64,000 nucleotides of DNA, from assembly GCF_964246085.1 (NCBI RefSeq), contig NZ_CAXTPD010000014.1; one strand, written 5' to 3'. The notes under the pieces were generated by a model. It had not been told where the DNA came from. It saw only the letters and a list, made by a program, of their open reading frames with translations, and searched no databases. Origin of the DNA: Brotaphodocola sp003480315. Lineage in GTDB: Bacteria > Bacillota > Clostridia > Lachnospirales > Lachnospiraceae. A program made the position numbers and the translations under genes. Positions 34,218 through 43,076 of this stretch are shown in pieces; position 1 is the stretch's first letter, and the number at the start of each line of letters is the position of its first letter.

Positions 34218-34989
34218 AATAAGTAACATCAATGTCAGTTTCCGCAGCGAACGCCAGGAAAAACTGTTCGGCACCACCAGAGATCAGGTTCTCTTTGATG
34301 TTTCCTTAAAGGTGCCCCAGGGAACCTGCCTTGGAATCCTCGGCGAATCCGGAAGCGGAAAATCCACCCTGGGCCGCGTGATCTGCGGCCTGTTAAAACC
34401 TGACAGCGGCGAACTGAAGATTCACGGTACTTCCGTCTACGCATCCAGAAGCGGCCGCAAAAACCTGCAAAAGCGCTTAAGTGTTGTATTTCAGGACTAT
34501 ACCACCTCCGCAAATCCACGTTTCCGGGTAAAGGAGATCATTGCGGAAGGACTGGCCGCAAGAGAGCGTAACCAGAAAATCCGGTTAAACCAGGCAGAAG
34601 AAACCAGCCGCCTCTTAGAGCTGGTCGGCTTAAACGCTTCCTACGCAGACCGGTATCCACACGAGTTATCCGGCGGACAGCTGCAGCGCGTCTGCATTGC
34701 CCGGGCCGTGGCATGCCAGCCTGAGATCATCCTCTTTGACGAAGCCATCTCCTCCCTGGATGCCCACACCCAGGTCCAGATCATGGACCTTCTGCGTGAA
34801 CTGAAGGAAAAGCTGGGACTGACCTATATTTTCATCACCCATGACCTGACCTCTGTCACCTACATCTGCGATGACGTGCTCTTTCTCTACCACGGCCGCA
34901 TTACCGAACACATCCCGGTGTCCCACATTGCGGAGACCAAAGACGAATACGCAAAGAAGCTCCTGGCTTCCATGATCGAATTTGACTAA
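34210..34989 (+). CDS. nikE: Nickel-type ABC transporter ATPase
   Basis: A 259-aa second ATPase. Walker A GESGSGKST is near residue 47, the signature LSGGQLQR near 157, Walker B IILFDEAISSLDAHTQ, and the switch His in FITHDLTSVT. The start at 34210 (MLEISNINVSF) has a good ribosome site and gives the NikE length. The final bases reach toward the next gene, whose ribosome site lies at the nikE stop. Confidence 0.9.
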   Translation: MLEISNINVSFRSERQEKLFGTTRDQVLFDVSLKVPQGTCLGILGESGSGKSTLGRVICGLLKPDSGELKIHGTSVYASRSGRKNLQKRLSVVFQDYTTSANPRFRVKEIIAEGLAARERNQKIRLNQAEETSRLLELVGLNASYADRYPHELSGGQLQRVCIARAVACQPEIILFDEAISSLDAHTQVQIMDLLRELKEKLGLTYIFITHDLTSVTYICDDVLFLYHGRITEHIPVSHIAETKDEYAKKLLASMIEFD

Positions 34990-34999
34990 AGGAGAATTT

Positions 35000-35950
35000 T
35001 TGAAATTTATGAGACTGTCTGACTTAAAAGCCGGCAGCGGAGAAAAACAGACCCTCCTGCTGCCTGTCACCAGCCCCTATCCTGTAGAAATGACCGTGAT
35101 CTGCGGCTGCCGCCCCGGAAAAACCCTGGTGGTGACAGCCGGTGTTCACGGCTGTGAATATGTCGGCATCGAAACACTGAACCAGTTAAAAAAAGAGCTG
35201 AATCCCGCCGCTCTCTCCGGCCGCGTAATCCTTCTTCCCCTGGTAAACCCGGAAGGCTTCTACCATGGCAGCAAGCAGACCATCCCGGCCGACGGGCAAA
35301 ACTTAAACCGCATGTTTCCCGGCAAATCCGATGGCACATTTTCCAGCCAGCTTGCCAGAGTCCTGGAAGAAACCCTGTACCCCGAAGCAGATTTCCTGAT
35401 GGATCTGCACGGCGGTGATGTCAACGAAGCACTGACACCGCTGCTCTTCTTTCCAACAGCCGTTCCGGAATCCTTGTCTGCCGCAGCTTGTGCAGCCGCT
35501 GAAAGCCTCTCCGTTCCTTACCGGGTTGCCTCCACCTCCAGAAACGGACTTTACAGCTGGGCAGCCCAGTGCGGCATCCCCGCCCTTTTAGTAGAGCGCG
35601 GAGAACGGGGGCTGTGGAGTGGAGAAGAGGTTTCTGCATGCCGGGAAAATGTGTATGAGCTGATGCGGCATCTGGGAATCCTGCATGTGGATATGGTATC
35701 TGCCTGCTTTCCGCAGACTGAAATCCGCAAAGCCGTCTACGAGGAAGCGCCCGTGGATGGCTTCTGGTATCCCGCAATGTCTGCAGCCGGTCAGAAATTA
35801 AAACAAGGTGCCCTGCTTGGCACCCTGAAGGATTCTTATGGAAATGAAATTGCCCGCTATACTGCCCCGTTTGAAGGAGTGGTGCTTTACTACACTCTAA
35901 GTCTTGGAGTAAGAAGCGGAGATCCGCTCATTGCATACGGAAAGCTGTAA
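35000..35950 (+). CDS. Succinylglutamate desuccinylase/aspartoacylase-family amidohydrolase
   Basis: A 316-aa zinc-dependent M14-like deacylase (AstE/ASPA family, PF04952 type). GVHGCEYVGIE near residue 42 supplies the HxxE zinc pair, NLNRMFPGKSDG near 94 the substrate-binding Asn-Arg, and LMDLHGG near 125 the third zinc ligand. ALLVERGERG near 182 offers the catalytic Glu. The C-terminal beta-rich part (LGTLKDSYGNEIARY) is typical. I preferred the TTG at 35000, six bases after GGAG, over the ATG nine bases later. It is the last gene of the nik operon, 10 bases after nikE, so it may act on an imported acylated amino acid or metal chelator. Confidence 0.8.
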   Translation: MKFMRLSDLKAGSGEKQTLLLPVTSPYPVEMTVICGCRPGKTLVVTAGVHGCEYVGIETLNQLKKELNPAALSGRVILLPLVNPEGFYHGSKQTIPADGQNLNRMFPGKSDGTFSSQLARVLEETLYPEADFLMDLHGGDVNEALTPLLFFPTAVPESLSAAACAAAESLSVPYRVASTSRNGLYSWAAQCGIPALLVERGERGLWSGEEVSACRENVYELMRHLGILHVDMVSACFPQTEIRKAVYEEAPVDGFWYPAMSAAGQKLKQGALLGTLKDSYGNEIARYTAPFEGVVLYYTLSLGVRSGDPLIAYGKL

Positions 35951-35972
35951 ATCTGTTACCCTTAGGCTGATA

Positions 35973-36006
35973 CCCAGGCATATTCAGTGTGCCTGGGCAT
36001 TTTCTT
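35973..36006 (+). terminator. Terminator of the nik operon
   Basis: CCCAGGCA (35973-35980) pairs with TGCCTGGG (35990-35997), followed by CATTTTCTTT. It closes the operon 22 bases past the deacylase stop. Confidence 0.85.
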
Positions 36007-36043
36007 TCACCAGCACATCTTTCCCATCTATAATTACAGATAC

Positions 36044-36071
36044 TTGACTTTTATTTTTTTCTCCCTATAAT
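36044..36071 (+). promoter_or_regulatory. Promoter of the ArsR-MATE operon
   Basis: TTGACT (36044-36049) and TATAAT (36066-36071) are 16 bases apart. Between it and the ATG are two related 9-mers, GCTTTATTA and ACTTTATTA, possible ArsR binding half-sites. AAAGGAGGC gives the ribosome site. Confidence 0.75.
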
Positions 36072-36119
36072 TAAGTAATAGCTTTATTAAGCAAATACTT
36101 TATTATAAAGGAGGCATTC

Positions 36120-36467
36120 ATGACTGATCTTGAGTTGCTTCATATCATTACCATGCCTACACGCTACCAGATTCTTATGCTTTTGTTAAATCATCATTAC
36201 TGTGGAAAGGCACTTTCCGCAAAACTGGGCATCAGTGAATCGGCAGTATCCCAGCACCTGCAGGTGTTAAAAAACTGTGGCCTGGTCACCGGCCTGCGAA
36301 TTGATTACCAGATGCATTACCAGGTGAACAAAGGCCTGATGCTCCGGGCTGCCAATGCCCTTTGCCAGGCGCTGTCAAAAACAGAAAAAACACACTGGGA
36401 TCAGGAAAGCTGTGACTGTGAATTTGCTGCGTCCTGCAGCAGGAGAGGAGATTCCAGAAAATCATGA
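36120..36467 (+). CDS. ArsR-family winged-helix regulator with cysteine-rich tail
   Basis: A 115-aa regulator. The winged helix spans residues about 10-80 (MPTRYQILMLLLNHHYCGKA, LGISESAVSQHLQVLKNCGL). The C-terminus has SCDCEFAASCSRRG, three Cys in eight residues, which could form a metal or thiol sensing site, although the family also includes non-metal sensors. Its last four bases overlap the start of the MATE gene (ATGA), so it very likely autoregulates the pair. Confidence 0.86.
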   Translation: MTDLELLHIITMPTRYQILMLLLNHHYCGKALSAKLGISESAVSQHLQVLKNCGLVTGLRIDYQMHYQVNKGLMLRAANALCQALSKTEKTHWDQESCDCEFAASCSRRGDSRKS

Positions 36468-37801
36468 ACAAGAATAAAGACTATCTGATCACAGAAAAGC
36501 CATCCCGGGCACTGTTTGCCTTTGCGCTTCCCATGATCATCGGAAATCTGTTCCAGCAGGCATACACCATTGTAGACTCCGCTATTGTGGGACATTATGT
36601 AGGAGAAACCGCACTGGCCGCAGTCGGCGCGTCCTATGCGCTGACCAGCATTTTTATCTGTGTTGCCATCGGCGGCGGTATCGGCGCGTCGGTCATCATC
36701 AGCCAGCATTTCGGTGGACATGCCTACAGCCGCATGAAAACCAGTATCCGTACCGCCATGCTTTCCTTCCTGCTCATCAGTCTGATGCTTGGCGGCATTG
36801 GCCTGTGCTTCAGCAGACAGATCATGGAAGCCTTAAACACCCCGGCCGATGCCATGGACATTGCTGTAATCTACTTAAACATTTACTTTTACGGTCTGCC
36901 CTTTTTGTTTATGTACAACATCCTTTCCTCCATGTTCAATGCCCTCGGTGAATCGCGGATTCCGCTGTATCTGCTGATCTTCTCCTCGGTGCTGAATATC
37001 TTTCTGGATCTGTACATGGTGGCCACCCTGCATCTCGGTGTTGCCGGTGCCGCTTACGCGACCTTTATTGCCCAGGGCATCTCGGCGGTCTGCTCCTTCC
37101 TGATCTTTCTGCACACACTCCGTCGGTTAGACGGGAAAGCAGAAACCTGGTTCAGTAAGGCAGAGTTTTCCTCCATGTCCCGCATCGCATTGCCATCCAT
37201 TCTCCAGCAGTCCACGGTTTCTATCGGAATGATGCTGGTCCAGTCGGTGGTAAACGGCTTTGGCACACAGATCCTGGCCGGGTTTTCAGCCGGCATGCGG
37301 ATCGAATCCCTCTGCGTGGTTCCCATGGCCGCCATCGGAAACGCCCTTTCCTCCTATACAGCACAGAACATCGGCGCAGAAAAACACGAACGGATCTCCC
37401 TGGGATATCGGACTGCCAATATCATGGTTGCCATCACCGCCGTCATCCTGTGTCTGTTCCTGGAGCTGCTCCACCGTCCTTTGATCGCGCTATTCCTGGA
37501 CGGTGCTCCCTCTGCCCAGACTGTTGCCACCGGAGAAGGATACCTGCGATTCATCGGCTTCTTTTTCTGCATGATCGGCTTTAAAATGGCGGTCGACGGC
37601 ATTCTTCGCGGTGCCGGAGCCGTAAAAGTTTTTACCATCGCCAATCTGGTAAACCTGGGGCTGCGTGTGCTCATTGCCAAGCTCGGAGCTCCTGTCTACG
37701 GCATTGCCATGATATGGTACGCCGTGCCGCTGGGATGGCTCGCAAACTTCCTGATCTCCTACGGATATTACCGGACAGGGAAATGGAAACAGATATCATA
37801 A
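36464..37801 (+). CDS. MATE-family multidrug/toxin efflux protein
   Basis: A 445-aa membrane protein with twelve predicted helices in two MatE halves. ALPMIIGNLFQQAYTIVDSA near residue 20 and IALPSILQQSTVSIGMMLVQ near 235 mark the start of the halves. NALGESRIPLYLLIFSSVLN and GFSAGMRIESLCVVPMAAIG are family features. It would export cationic compounds by Na+ or H+ antiport. Coupled to the ArsR regulator. Confidence 0.92.
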   Translation: MNKNKDYLITEKPSRALFAFALPMIIGNLFQQAYTIVDSAIVGHYVGETALAAVGASYALTSIFICVAIGGGIGASVIISQHFGGHAYSRMKTSIRTAMLSFLLISLMLGGIGLCFSRQIMEALNTPADAMDIAVIYLNIYFYGLPFLFMYNILSSMFNALGESRIPLYLLIFSSVLNIFLDLYMVATLHLGVAGAAYATFIAQGISAVCSFLIFLHTLRRLDGKAETWFSKAEFSSMSRIALPSILQQSTVSIGMMLVQSVVNGFGTQILAGFSAGMRIESLCVVPMAAIGNALSSYTAQNIGAEKHERISLGYRTANIMVAITAVILCLFLELLHRPLIALFLDGAPSAQTVATGEGYLRFIGFFFCMIGFKMAVDGILRGAGAVKVFTIANLVNLGLRVLIAKLGAPVYGIAMIWYAVPLGWLANFLISYGYYRTGKWKQIS

Positions 37802-37814
37802 GCATGAATACCGG

Positions 37815-37853
37815 AAAACCCCGGCTGGCCATCACGGTCCGCCGGGGTTTTTC
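37815..37853 (+). terminator. Terminator after the MATE gene
   Basis: AAAACCCCGGC (37815-37825) pairs with GCCGGGGTTTT (37841-37851), ending in TTTTTC. The A run on the left also makes it usable for the convergent symporter gene. Confidence 0.88.
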
Positions 37854-37877
37854 TCATAATGCAGGTTTTATATGCTT

Positions 37878-39335
37878 TTAATCATCCTCTTCCGGTGCCA
37901 GCTCGGTAGTCTCTACCTTCGGCGGCATCAGCTTGGAGAATACTACAAATCCAATGAATGCTGCAACCAGGCCCGGGATGATCGGCTGGCTGAACTTAAT
38001 GCCAAACAGCACACCCTTGGAAATATGCTCCAGATACACGACCACAACGGTTCCTGCAAGCAGGGAGGCAATGGTCCCCGCAGTGGATGCCTTCTTCCAG
38101 TAATGTCCCATAACATACGGGAAGAAAGAGCCTGCTGCACGTAAGGTAAAGCAGAACATTAAGATGGAAACAATGCTCTGGGTGTTAAACAGCGCAATGA
38201 ACATGGATGCCACGCCTACCAGACACATTACGATCTTGGTAACCTTCATGACAGCTTCACTGGACGCATCCGGTTTTAATACGGCTTTGTAAATATCATT
38301 CGCGAAAATGGAACCTGCACCAAGCAGATCAGAGTCGGAACTGGACATAGTCGCGGATATGATACCTGCAAACAGAAGTCCGCAGATCAGAGCCGGCATC
38401 GTATTGATGGCCAGAACCGGAAGCGCATAACGAGCGCCTACAGACGCAAACTGCTCAGAGCTGAACTTGCCCATATTGATCAGCGCCAGGGTGATGATAC
38501 CCAGGATGGTCGGGATGAATGCGTAGATAAAGTTGATCAGTGCTGCCAGCCATGCACCGCCCTTTGCTGCTTTCTCGTCTTTTGCCGCATAGAAACGGGA
38601 TACTGCCTCCTGTCCTACAGAGAAGGTTGCGGTATACATGATCACCAGGGAAATGATGCCAAATAAATCATAACCCTCAAACAGGTTCATGGTTCCTTCC
38701 GGAATATTTGCGGAAATGCTGCTCCAGCCGCCTGCATAGTTCATGGCAAACGGAACTGCAATGATCATGCCGATGACGATCAGGAAAACCTGTACAAAGT
38801 CGGTCAGGGTAACGCTCCACAGACCGCCCATGATGGAGTAAACGGTAACTACCACTGCTACGATAATAACTGCTACCTGATAGTCAATGTTTAACATGGT
38901 AGAAAGAATCACTGCGGATGCAATAAACTGTCCTGCGGTCAGTCCTACCAGCGGAAGCAGCATGATCACAGCGGTGATCAGTCCGCACTCCTTGCCATAT
39001 CGTCTGCGGAAATACTCCGGAACAGTCTTGACGGTTGCCGCACGGAACCTCGGAGCAACAAAGCTTAAAATGATGAACGCGATACCCATGGTGGTAATAT
39101 ACCAGGATGCGCTCAGACCAAAGCCTGACATACCATTCTGAACAACACCGAGAGAACTGCCGCCACCGATCTCAGTTGCGGCCAGTGTTCCAGCCATTAA
39201 AAACGGTCCCAGTCTTCTTCCGGCTACCATAAAATCTGTGTTGCTTGTGATCTTAGTGGAAGAATACCAGCCAATCCACAGCATGAACAGCAGATACACG
39301 ATAACAATCGCAGTAACCAATAAATTTGTACCCAT
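37878..39335 (-). CDS. Sodium:solute symporter (SSS family)
   Basis: A 485-aa symporter with about thirteen membrane helices. FMVAGRRLGPFLMAGTLAATE near residue 36 (in part) and GQFIASAVILSTMLNIDYQV, with PEYFRRRYGKE, are SSS family features. FAGIISATMSSSDSDLLGAG near 325 carries the serine-rich Na2-site segment. Substrates in this family include pantothenate, proline and sugars; none is assigned. I chose the ATG at 39335 with GGAGG 8 bases upstream over one two codons earlier. It is divergent from a LytTR/GHKL two-component pair that may regulate it. Confidence 0.88.
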   Translation of the reverse strand: MGTNLLVTAIVIVYLLFMLWIGWYSSTKITSNTDFMVAGRRLGPFLMAGTLAATEIGGGSSLGVVQNGMSGFGLSASWYITTMGIAFIILSFVAPRFRAATVKTVPEYFRRRYGKECGLITAVIMLLPLVGLTAGQFIASAVILSTMLNIDYQVAVIIVAVVVTVYSIMGGLWSVTLTDFVQVFLIVIGMIIAVPFAMNYAGGWSSISANIPEGTMNLFEGYDLFGIISLVIMYTATFSVGQEAVSRFYAAKDEKAAKGGAWLAALINFIYAFIPTILGIITLALINMGKFSSEQFASVGARYALPVLAINTMPALICGLLFAGIISATMSSSDSDLLGAGSIFANDIYKAVLKPDASSEAVMKVTKIVMCLVGVASMFIALFNTQSIVSILMFCFTLRAAGSFFPYVMGHYWKKASTAGTIASLLAGTVVVVYLEHISKGVLFGIKFSQPIIPGLVAAFIGFVVFSKLMPPKVETTELAPEEDD

Positions 39336-39478
39336 ACACATACCCTCCTGTAATATTTGACAACCCTGACAAAAAGTTGTATAAATTGTTTATGTTTTTA
39401 GTTTACCACAGGTTTGATGTGTGCAAAACTTCCAAATCTGCAAAAACAGGACCAAATATGCAACCAGGAGATAATGCC

Positions 39479-40186
39479 ATGCTGAAAATTGCCATATGTG
39501 ACGATACAAGAGAAGAGCGGGAGCTGGTGGAACAATACGCAAAGCGCTATTTTGACGCCCGGAAACAGCCGGCCGAATTTGAGATTTTTCATTCCATGCA
39601 GGATGTCCTGGACACCGGCAGAGCCTGCGATCTCTACCTTCTCGATGTCCTGATGCCCGGAAAAAGCGGCATTCAGGGAGCAGCCGATCTTCTGAAATTA
39701 TATGCGGATCCGGTCATCATCTTTATCACCTCCTCCCTGGAATCCGCGGTAGACAGCTACCGTGTCTGCGCCTCCGGCTTTCTGTTAAAGCCCGTGGGCT
39801 GGGAGGACTTTAAAGAAACCATGGACCGTGTTTGCAGGCAGCGTCTTTCCCTGCCTCAGGCCAGTCTCTCTGTCATAGTAAACCGGGTTCCGGTAGAGCT
39901 TTCGCTGGAGCGCATCTCCCATTTCGAGAACCGGCTTCACAAGGTATATGCGACCCTGACCGACGGCCGTGTTGTTCCTTTAAGTCAGAAGCTTTCCTCG
40001 ATCCTGGAATCTGTAGCGGAACAGGAAATCTTTCTGCGCTGCCACCAGAGCTACATTGTCAATCTGGCACATGTCCGCACACTGGAGGATACCTTCTTCC
40101 AGATGGAAGACGGCACCTCCGTTCCCATTTCCCGCGCCTTCTATAAGGAAGCCAAAAGTGCCTACTATCATTACCGCCTGCGTTAA
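39479..40186 (+). CDS. LytTR-family response regulator
   Basis: A 235-aa regulator. The receiver domain spans residues 1-120: MLKIAICDDTREE holds the acidic pair, LYLLDVLMPGKSG the phospho-acceptor Asp, and GFLLKPVGWEDF the conserved Lys. A LytTR DNA-binding domain follows (VNRVPVELSLERISHFENRL, FLRCHQSYIVNLAHVRTLED). The AGGAG ribosome site supports the ATG at 39479. It pairs with the GHKL kinase 15 bases downstream. Confidence 0.92.
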   Translation: MLKIAICDDTREERELVEQYAKRYFDARKQPAEFEIFHSMQDVLDTGRACDLYLLDVLMPGKSGIQGAADLLKLYADPVIIFITSSLESAVDSYRVCASGFLLKPVGWEDFKETMDRVCRQRLSLPQASLSVIVNRVPVELSLERISHFENRLHKVYATLTDGRVVPLSQKLSSILESVAEQEIFLRCHQSYIVNLAHVRTLEDTFFQMEDGTSVPISRAFYKEAKSAYYHYRLR

Positions 40187-40201
40187 AGGAGAATCTTACT
40201 T

Positions 40202-41512
40202 ATGAACGATGCTGCCTGCAGTGTTTTCCAGGATCTGATCAATCTGTCCGTGCGCATGATGCCCATCTTTCTCTGCCTGGAGCCAAAACAGAAAAACAGG
40301 GAAACCATCGCGGCCTGCTCCGTTTATCTGTGGGTCATCATGATCTTTACCCAGTCCCTGTTCCACATCCCGGACCGCACCTTCTGGATCTTCCAGGCCA
40401 TTTTTTCGTGCCTGTTTTTTCTGCTGCTCCTGATCTTTTTCCGGGGCTCTGCGGCGGAAAAGCTGTTTTTCTACCTGTCAGCCTGGATGCTTGCCGATCT
40501 TTCTTCATTCCTGAACCGCTTTACAGCCTGGTGCTTCCACACATTGCTTCCATGGTCCGAAGAACAGCTCTGCACGCTCGTCTCTCTGCTCAATGCCTCG
40601 CTCTGCTGCCTGTTCGTGCATTTCTGGATGAAAAAGCGGGCAAGGGAAATCTTCGGGAGTCTCTCACCCCGCTTTTCCCTGCTGTTAGCTGCCTATCCGG
40701 CTCTGTTTCTCTTCATCCAGCTGACCGGCGAGCGCGCCCTGTTTCCTTACGGCATTCCATCCGGTCAGAGCCGGAGTCTCCTTCTTTTCTTTCTCATTCT
40801 CTGTGTCAGTCTGCTGCTGCTCTATATGCTGACCTTAAACAGCACCGCGCAGATCGTGAAACGCAAACAGACTGAGGAAGAGCTGACCTTTGCCCGCCAG
40901 ATGATCAGCAAACAGCGGGAGCACTACAATCAGACTCTGGACTACATTGAACAGGTCCGTATCATCCGGCATGATTTCCGGCATCACATCCACGCACTGC
41001 TCTACATGGACAGAGAGCAGCAGATAAAGTATTTAAAGAATCTTCAGAAAGAGCTTGAGACCTCAGAACAGAAGATTTTCTGCGAAAATCAGGCGGTAAA
41101 CGGCCTGATCCGGGAATATGCGGCACGGGCCGAAAAAGCCGGAATCGCCTTCACTGCCCGCCTGGATTTATCCGCCCGCATCCCCATTGATGACCTGACC
41201 TTATGCATCGTCATCGGAAACCTGCTCGAAAATGCCATCGAAGCTTCAAAAAAAGTGACTCAGGATCCCTTCATCCGCATTCAGGCCCGCATGGACGGTG
41301 AGCACCTGCTCATGCTGGTGGAAAATGCCTATCATGGCACCATTCATGAGAAGAACGGAAAGATTCTTTCCAGTAAAAAAGACGGGGGGCTCGGGATGCT
41401 GAGTATCCAGCGCATCCTGAACCGCCCCGAAGACGAATTCGATATCTACTTTAATAATAATACCTTTACTGCCATGGTCCGGATCGGTATCAATCCAGCT
41501 GTCTACCGTTAA
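40202..41512 (+). CDS. GHKL-domain sensor histidine kinase
   Basis: A 436-aa kinase. Residues about 15-215 contain six hydrophobic segments; then a helical region carries the likely phospho-acceptor His in RIIRHDFRHHIHAL. The ATPase follows, with the N box VIGNLLENAIEAS and G box DGGLGMLSIQRIL. This AgrC/LytS-like form senses ligands through its membrane part. AAAGGAGAA precedes the ATG. The stop codon overlaps the convergent nucleoside phosphorylase stop within TTAA, so no terminator separates them. Confidence 0.9.
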   Translation: MNDAACSVFQDLINLSVRMMPIFLCLEPKQKNRETIAACSVYLWVIMIFTQSLFHIPDRTFWIFQAIFSCLFFLLLLIFFRGSAAEKLFFYLSAWMLADLSSFLNRFTAWCFHTLLPWSEEQLCTLVSLLNASLCCLFVHFWMKKRAREIFGSLSPRFSLLLAAYPALFLFIQLTGERALFPYGIPSGQSRSLLLFFLILCVSLLLLYMLTLNSTAQIVKRKQTEEELTFARQMISKQREHYNQTLDYIEQVRIIRHDFRHHIHALLYMDREQQIKYLKNLQKELETSEQKIFCENQAVNGLIREYAARAEKAGIAFTARLDLSARIPIDDLTLCIVIGNLLENAIEASKKVTQDPFIRIQARMDGEHLLMLVENAYHGTIHEKNGKILSSKKDGGLGMLSIQRILNRPEDEFDIYFNNNTFTAMVRIGINPAVYR

Positions 41513-42273
41513 GCTTCCTGGTCCTTACGGATCAGGATCTTCATGGCCTCAATGCCAACCTCGATGGCACGCTCTTCCCAGCCGCTCGGATAATCATCGG
41601 CATCATTGGAGTAATCTCCAAAGTTGGTGGCGCTGATCATCACGCTGGAAGTGCGGATGCCTAAGGAGGCTCCGATCAGAAACAGAACAGAGCATTCCAT
41701 GCTGGTGTTCGTTGCGCCGCCCTTTAAATAGGAATCCCACTTTTCCTTTAATTCATGATAAACCGGCTTTGTTTCCGGCTCTGCTTCCGTATAAAAGGAA
41801 TCCTTCGTGATGGTCACACCGATGTTATACGGATAGCCAAGCTTCTCTGCTGCCTCTTCCAGCGCCCTTAACATCTCAAAATCCGGCACTGCAGGAAATT
41901 CAAAGGGCAGGTAATGATTTCCTGTGCCCTCCATCCTCACTGCTCCGTTTGGGATCACCACATCGCCGAGCTTTACCTTCGGTGATGTAGATGCCGCGGA
42001 ACCGATCCGCATCATGGTATGGGCTCCACAGGAATACAATTCCTCAATGGCAATTCCGGCAGATGGGCCGCCGATACCGGTACTGGTCACGGTGACCGGA
42101 ACGCCCTCCAGGGTACCGGTATAAGTCAGATATTCCCGGTTATGGGCGATCTTCACCGGATTGTCAAAATGCTTCGCGATCAGACTCGCGCGCTCTACGC
42201 TGCCCGGCAGGAATACATACTTTCCCACCTGGTCAGAGGTTACCCCCAAATGCATGGTTTTTTCTTCGCTCAT
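41509..42273 (-). CDS. udp: Nucleoside (uridine) phosphorylase, paralogue 1
   Basis: A 254-aa PNP/UDP family-1 phosphorylase that splits a nucleoside with phosphate into base and ribose 1-phosphate. VFLPGSVERASLIAKHF, STGIGGPSAGIAIEELYSCG, MMRIGSAASTSPKVKLGDVV and TSMECSVLFLIGASLG match uridine phosphorylase segments. It closely resembles the paralogue at 48756-49520. It is the last gene of the nucleoside operon. The specific nucleoside is not certain. Confidence 0.86.
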   Translation of the reverse strand: MSEEKTMHLGVTSDQVGKYVFLPGSVERASLIAKHFDNPVKIAHNREYLTYTGTLEGVPVTVTSTGIGGPSAGIAIEELYSCGAHTMMRIGSAASTSPKVKLGDVVIPNGAVRMEGTGNHYLPFEFPAVPDFEMLRALEEAAEKLGYPYNIGVTITKDSFYTEAEPETKPVYHELKEKWDSYLKGGATNTSMECSVLFLIGASLGIRTSSVMISATNFGDYSNDADDYPSGWEERAIEVGIEAMKILIRKDQEA

Positions 42274-42299
42274 GGCCTTCTCCTTTACCGATGCGTTTC

Positions 42300-43076
42300 T
42301 TATTCTGCAGCGTGTTCCTTGTCGAAACGGTAAATGGCTTCCAGAACCACACGGATCTCTTCATCCCAGCCGGTAGCCAGACCTTCGTTTGCGGTCTCAT
42401 AGATCACCTCTCCGGTGATCAGGTTTCCGGAAACTGCACTGATCATTGCTGCGCGTTTTTTTCTTCTGGTACATACGGTATACAGCGCAGAGCTTTCCAT
42501 CTCTACGTTCAGACAGCCATAGGAAGACAGCTTTTCGATCCACTCCTGAGTTTCTCCGTAGAATGCGTCATCCGATGCATTGATCCCGTAGAAAACCTTT
42601 CCCTTTAACTCCGGCTGCATCTCTCTTGCCGTATCGATGATGGTACGGGTCAGATCAAAATCCGGTACAGACGGGAAGCAATCCGGCACATAGAAGCGGC
42701 TGGTTCCCTCATTTTTCATGGAGCCGGTGGAAATCATCAGATCTCCGATGCTGATTCCATCCTGCAGTGCCGCACTGCTTCCGATTCGGATCAGGCACTC
42801 TGCACCAATGTTCATCAGCTCCTCTGCTGCGATCGCTGCAGACGGGCATCCCATTCCGGTAGAGGTTACAGAAACCCTGACTCCCTTGTAATAACCGGTA
42901 AAGGTTCTGTGTTCGCGGTTATTTGCAACGAGCTCTGCATTGTCCAGATATTTTGCCACGCGGTCAGAGCGTGCCGGATCTCCCGGAAGAAGAACATATT
43001 TTCCGATATCACCCGGTTTTAAGTGGATATGATACTGCTTTTTACCCAAAGTCTTACTTTCTTTATCAAGAGCCAT
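42300..43076 (-). CDS. Nucleoside phosphorylase, paralogue 2
   Basis: A 258-aa family-1 phosphorylase more distant from the other two copies. YVLLPGDPARSDRVAKYL, STGMGCPSAAIAAEELMNIG, LIRIGSSAALQDGISIGDLM and VEMESSALYTVC mark the phosphate, base and ribose sites; the ribose-site MES reads MEC in the other copies. The difference suggests another base preference, for example purine against pyrimidine. It abuts the permease gene with no gap. Confidence 0.85.
   Translation of the reverse strand: MALDKESKTLGKKQYHIHLKPGDIGKYVLLPGDPARSDRVAKYLDNAELVANNREHRTFTGYYKGVRVSVTSTGMGCPSAAIAAEELMNIGAECLIRIGSSAALQDGISIGDLMISTGSMKNEGTSRFYVPDCFPSVPDFDLTRTIIDTAREMQPELKGKVFYGINASDDAFYGETQEWIEKLSSYGCLNVEMESSALYTVCTRRKKRAAMISAVSGNLITGEVIYETANEGLATGWDEEIRVVLEAIYRFDKEHAAE

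Noticed and set aside
29889..34989. Oligopeptide (Opp/Dpp) transporter
   Set aside because: The binding protein follows NikA through many NikA-specific phrases such as RHTWLEM and PYDPQSSLAAMR; a peptide role is kept only as an alternative.
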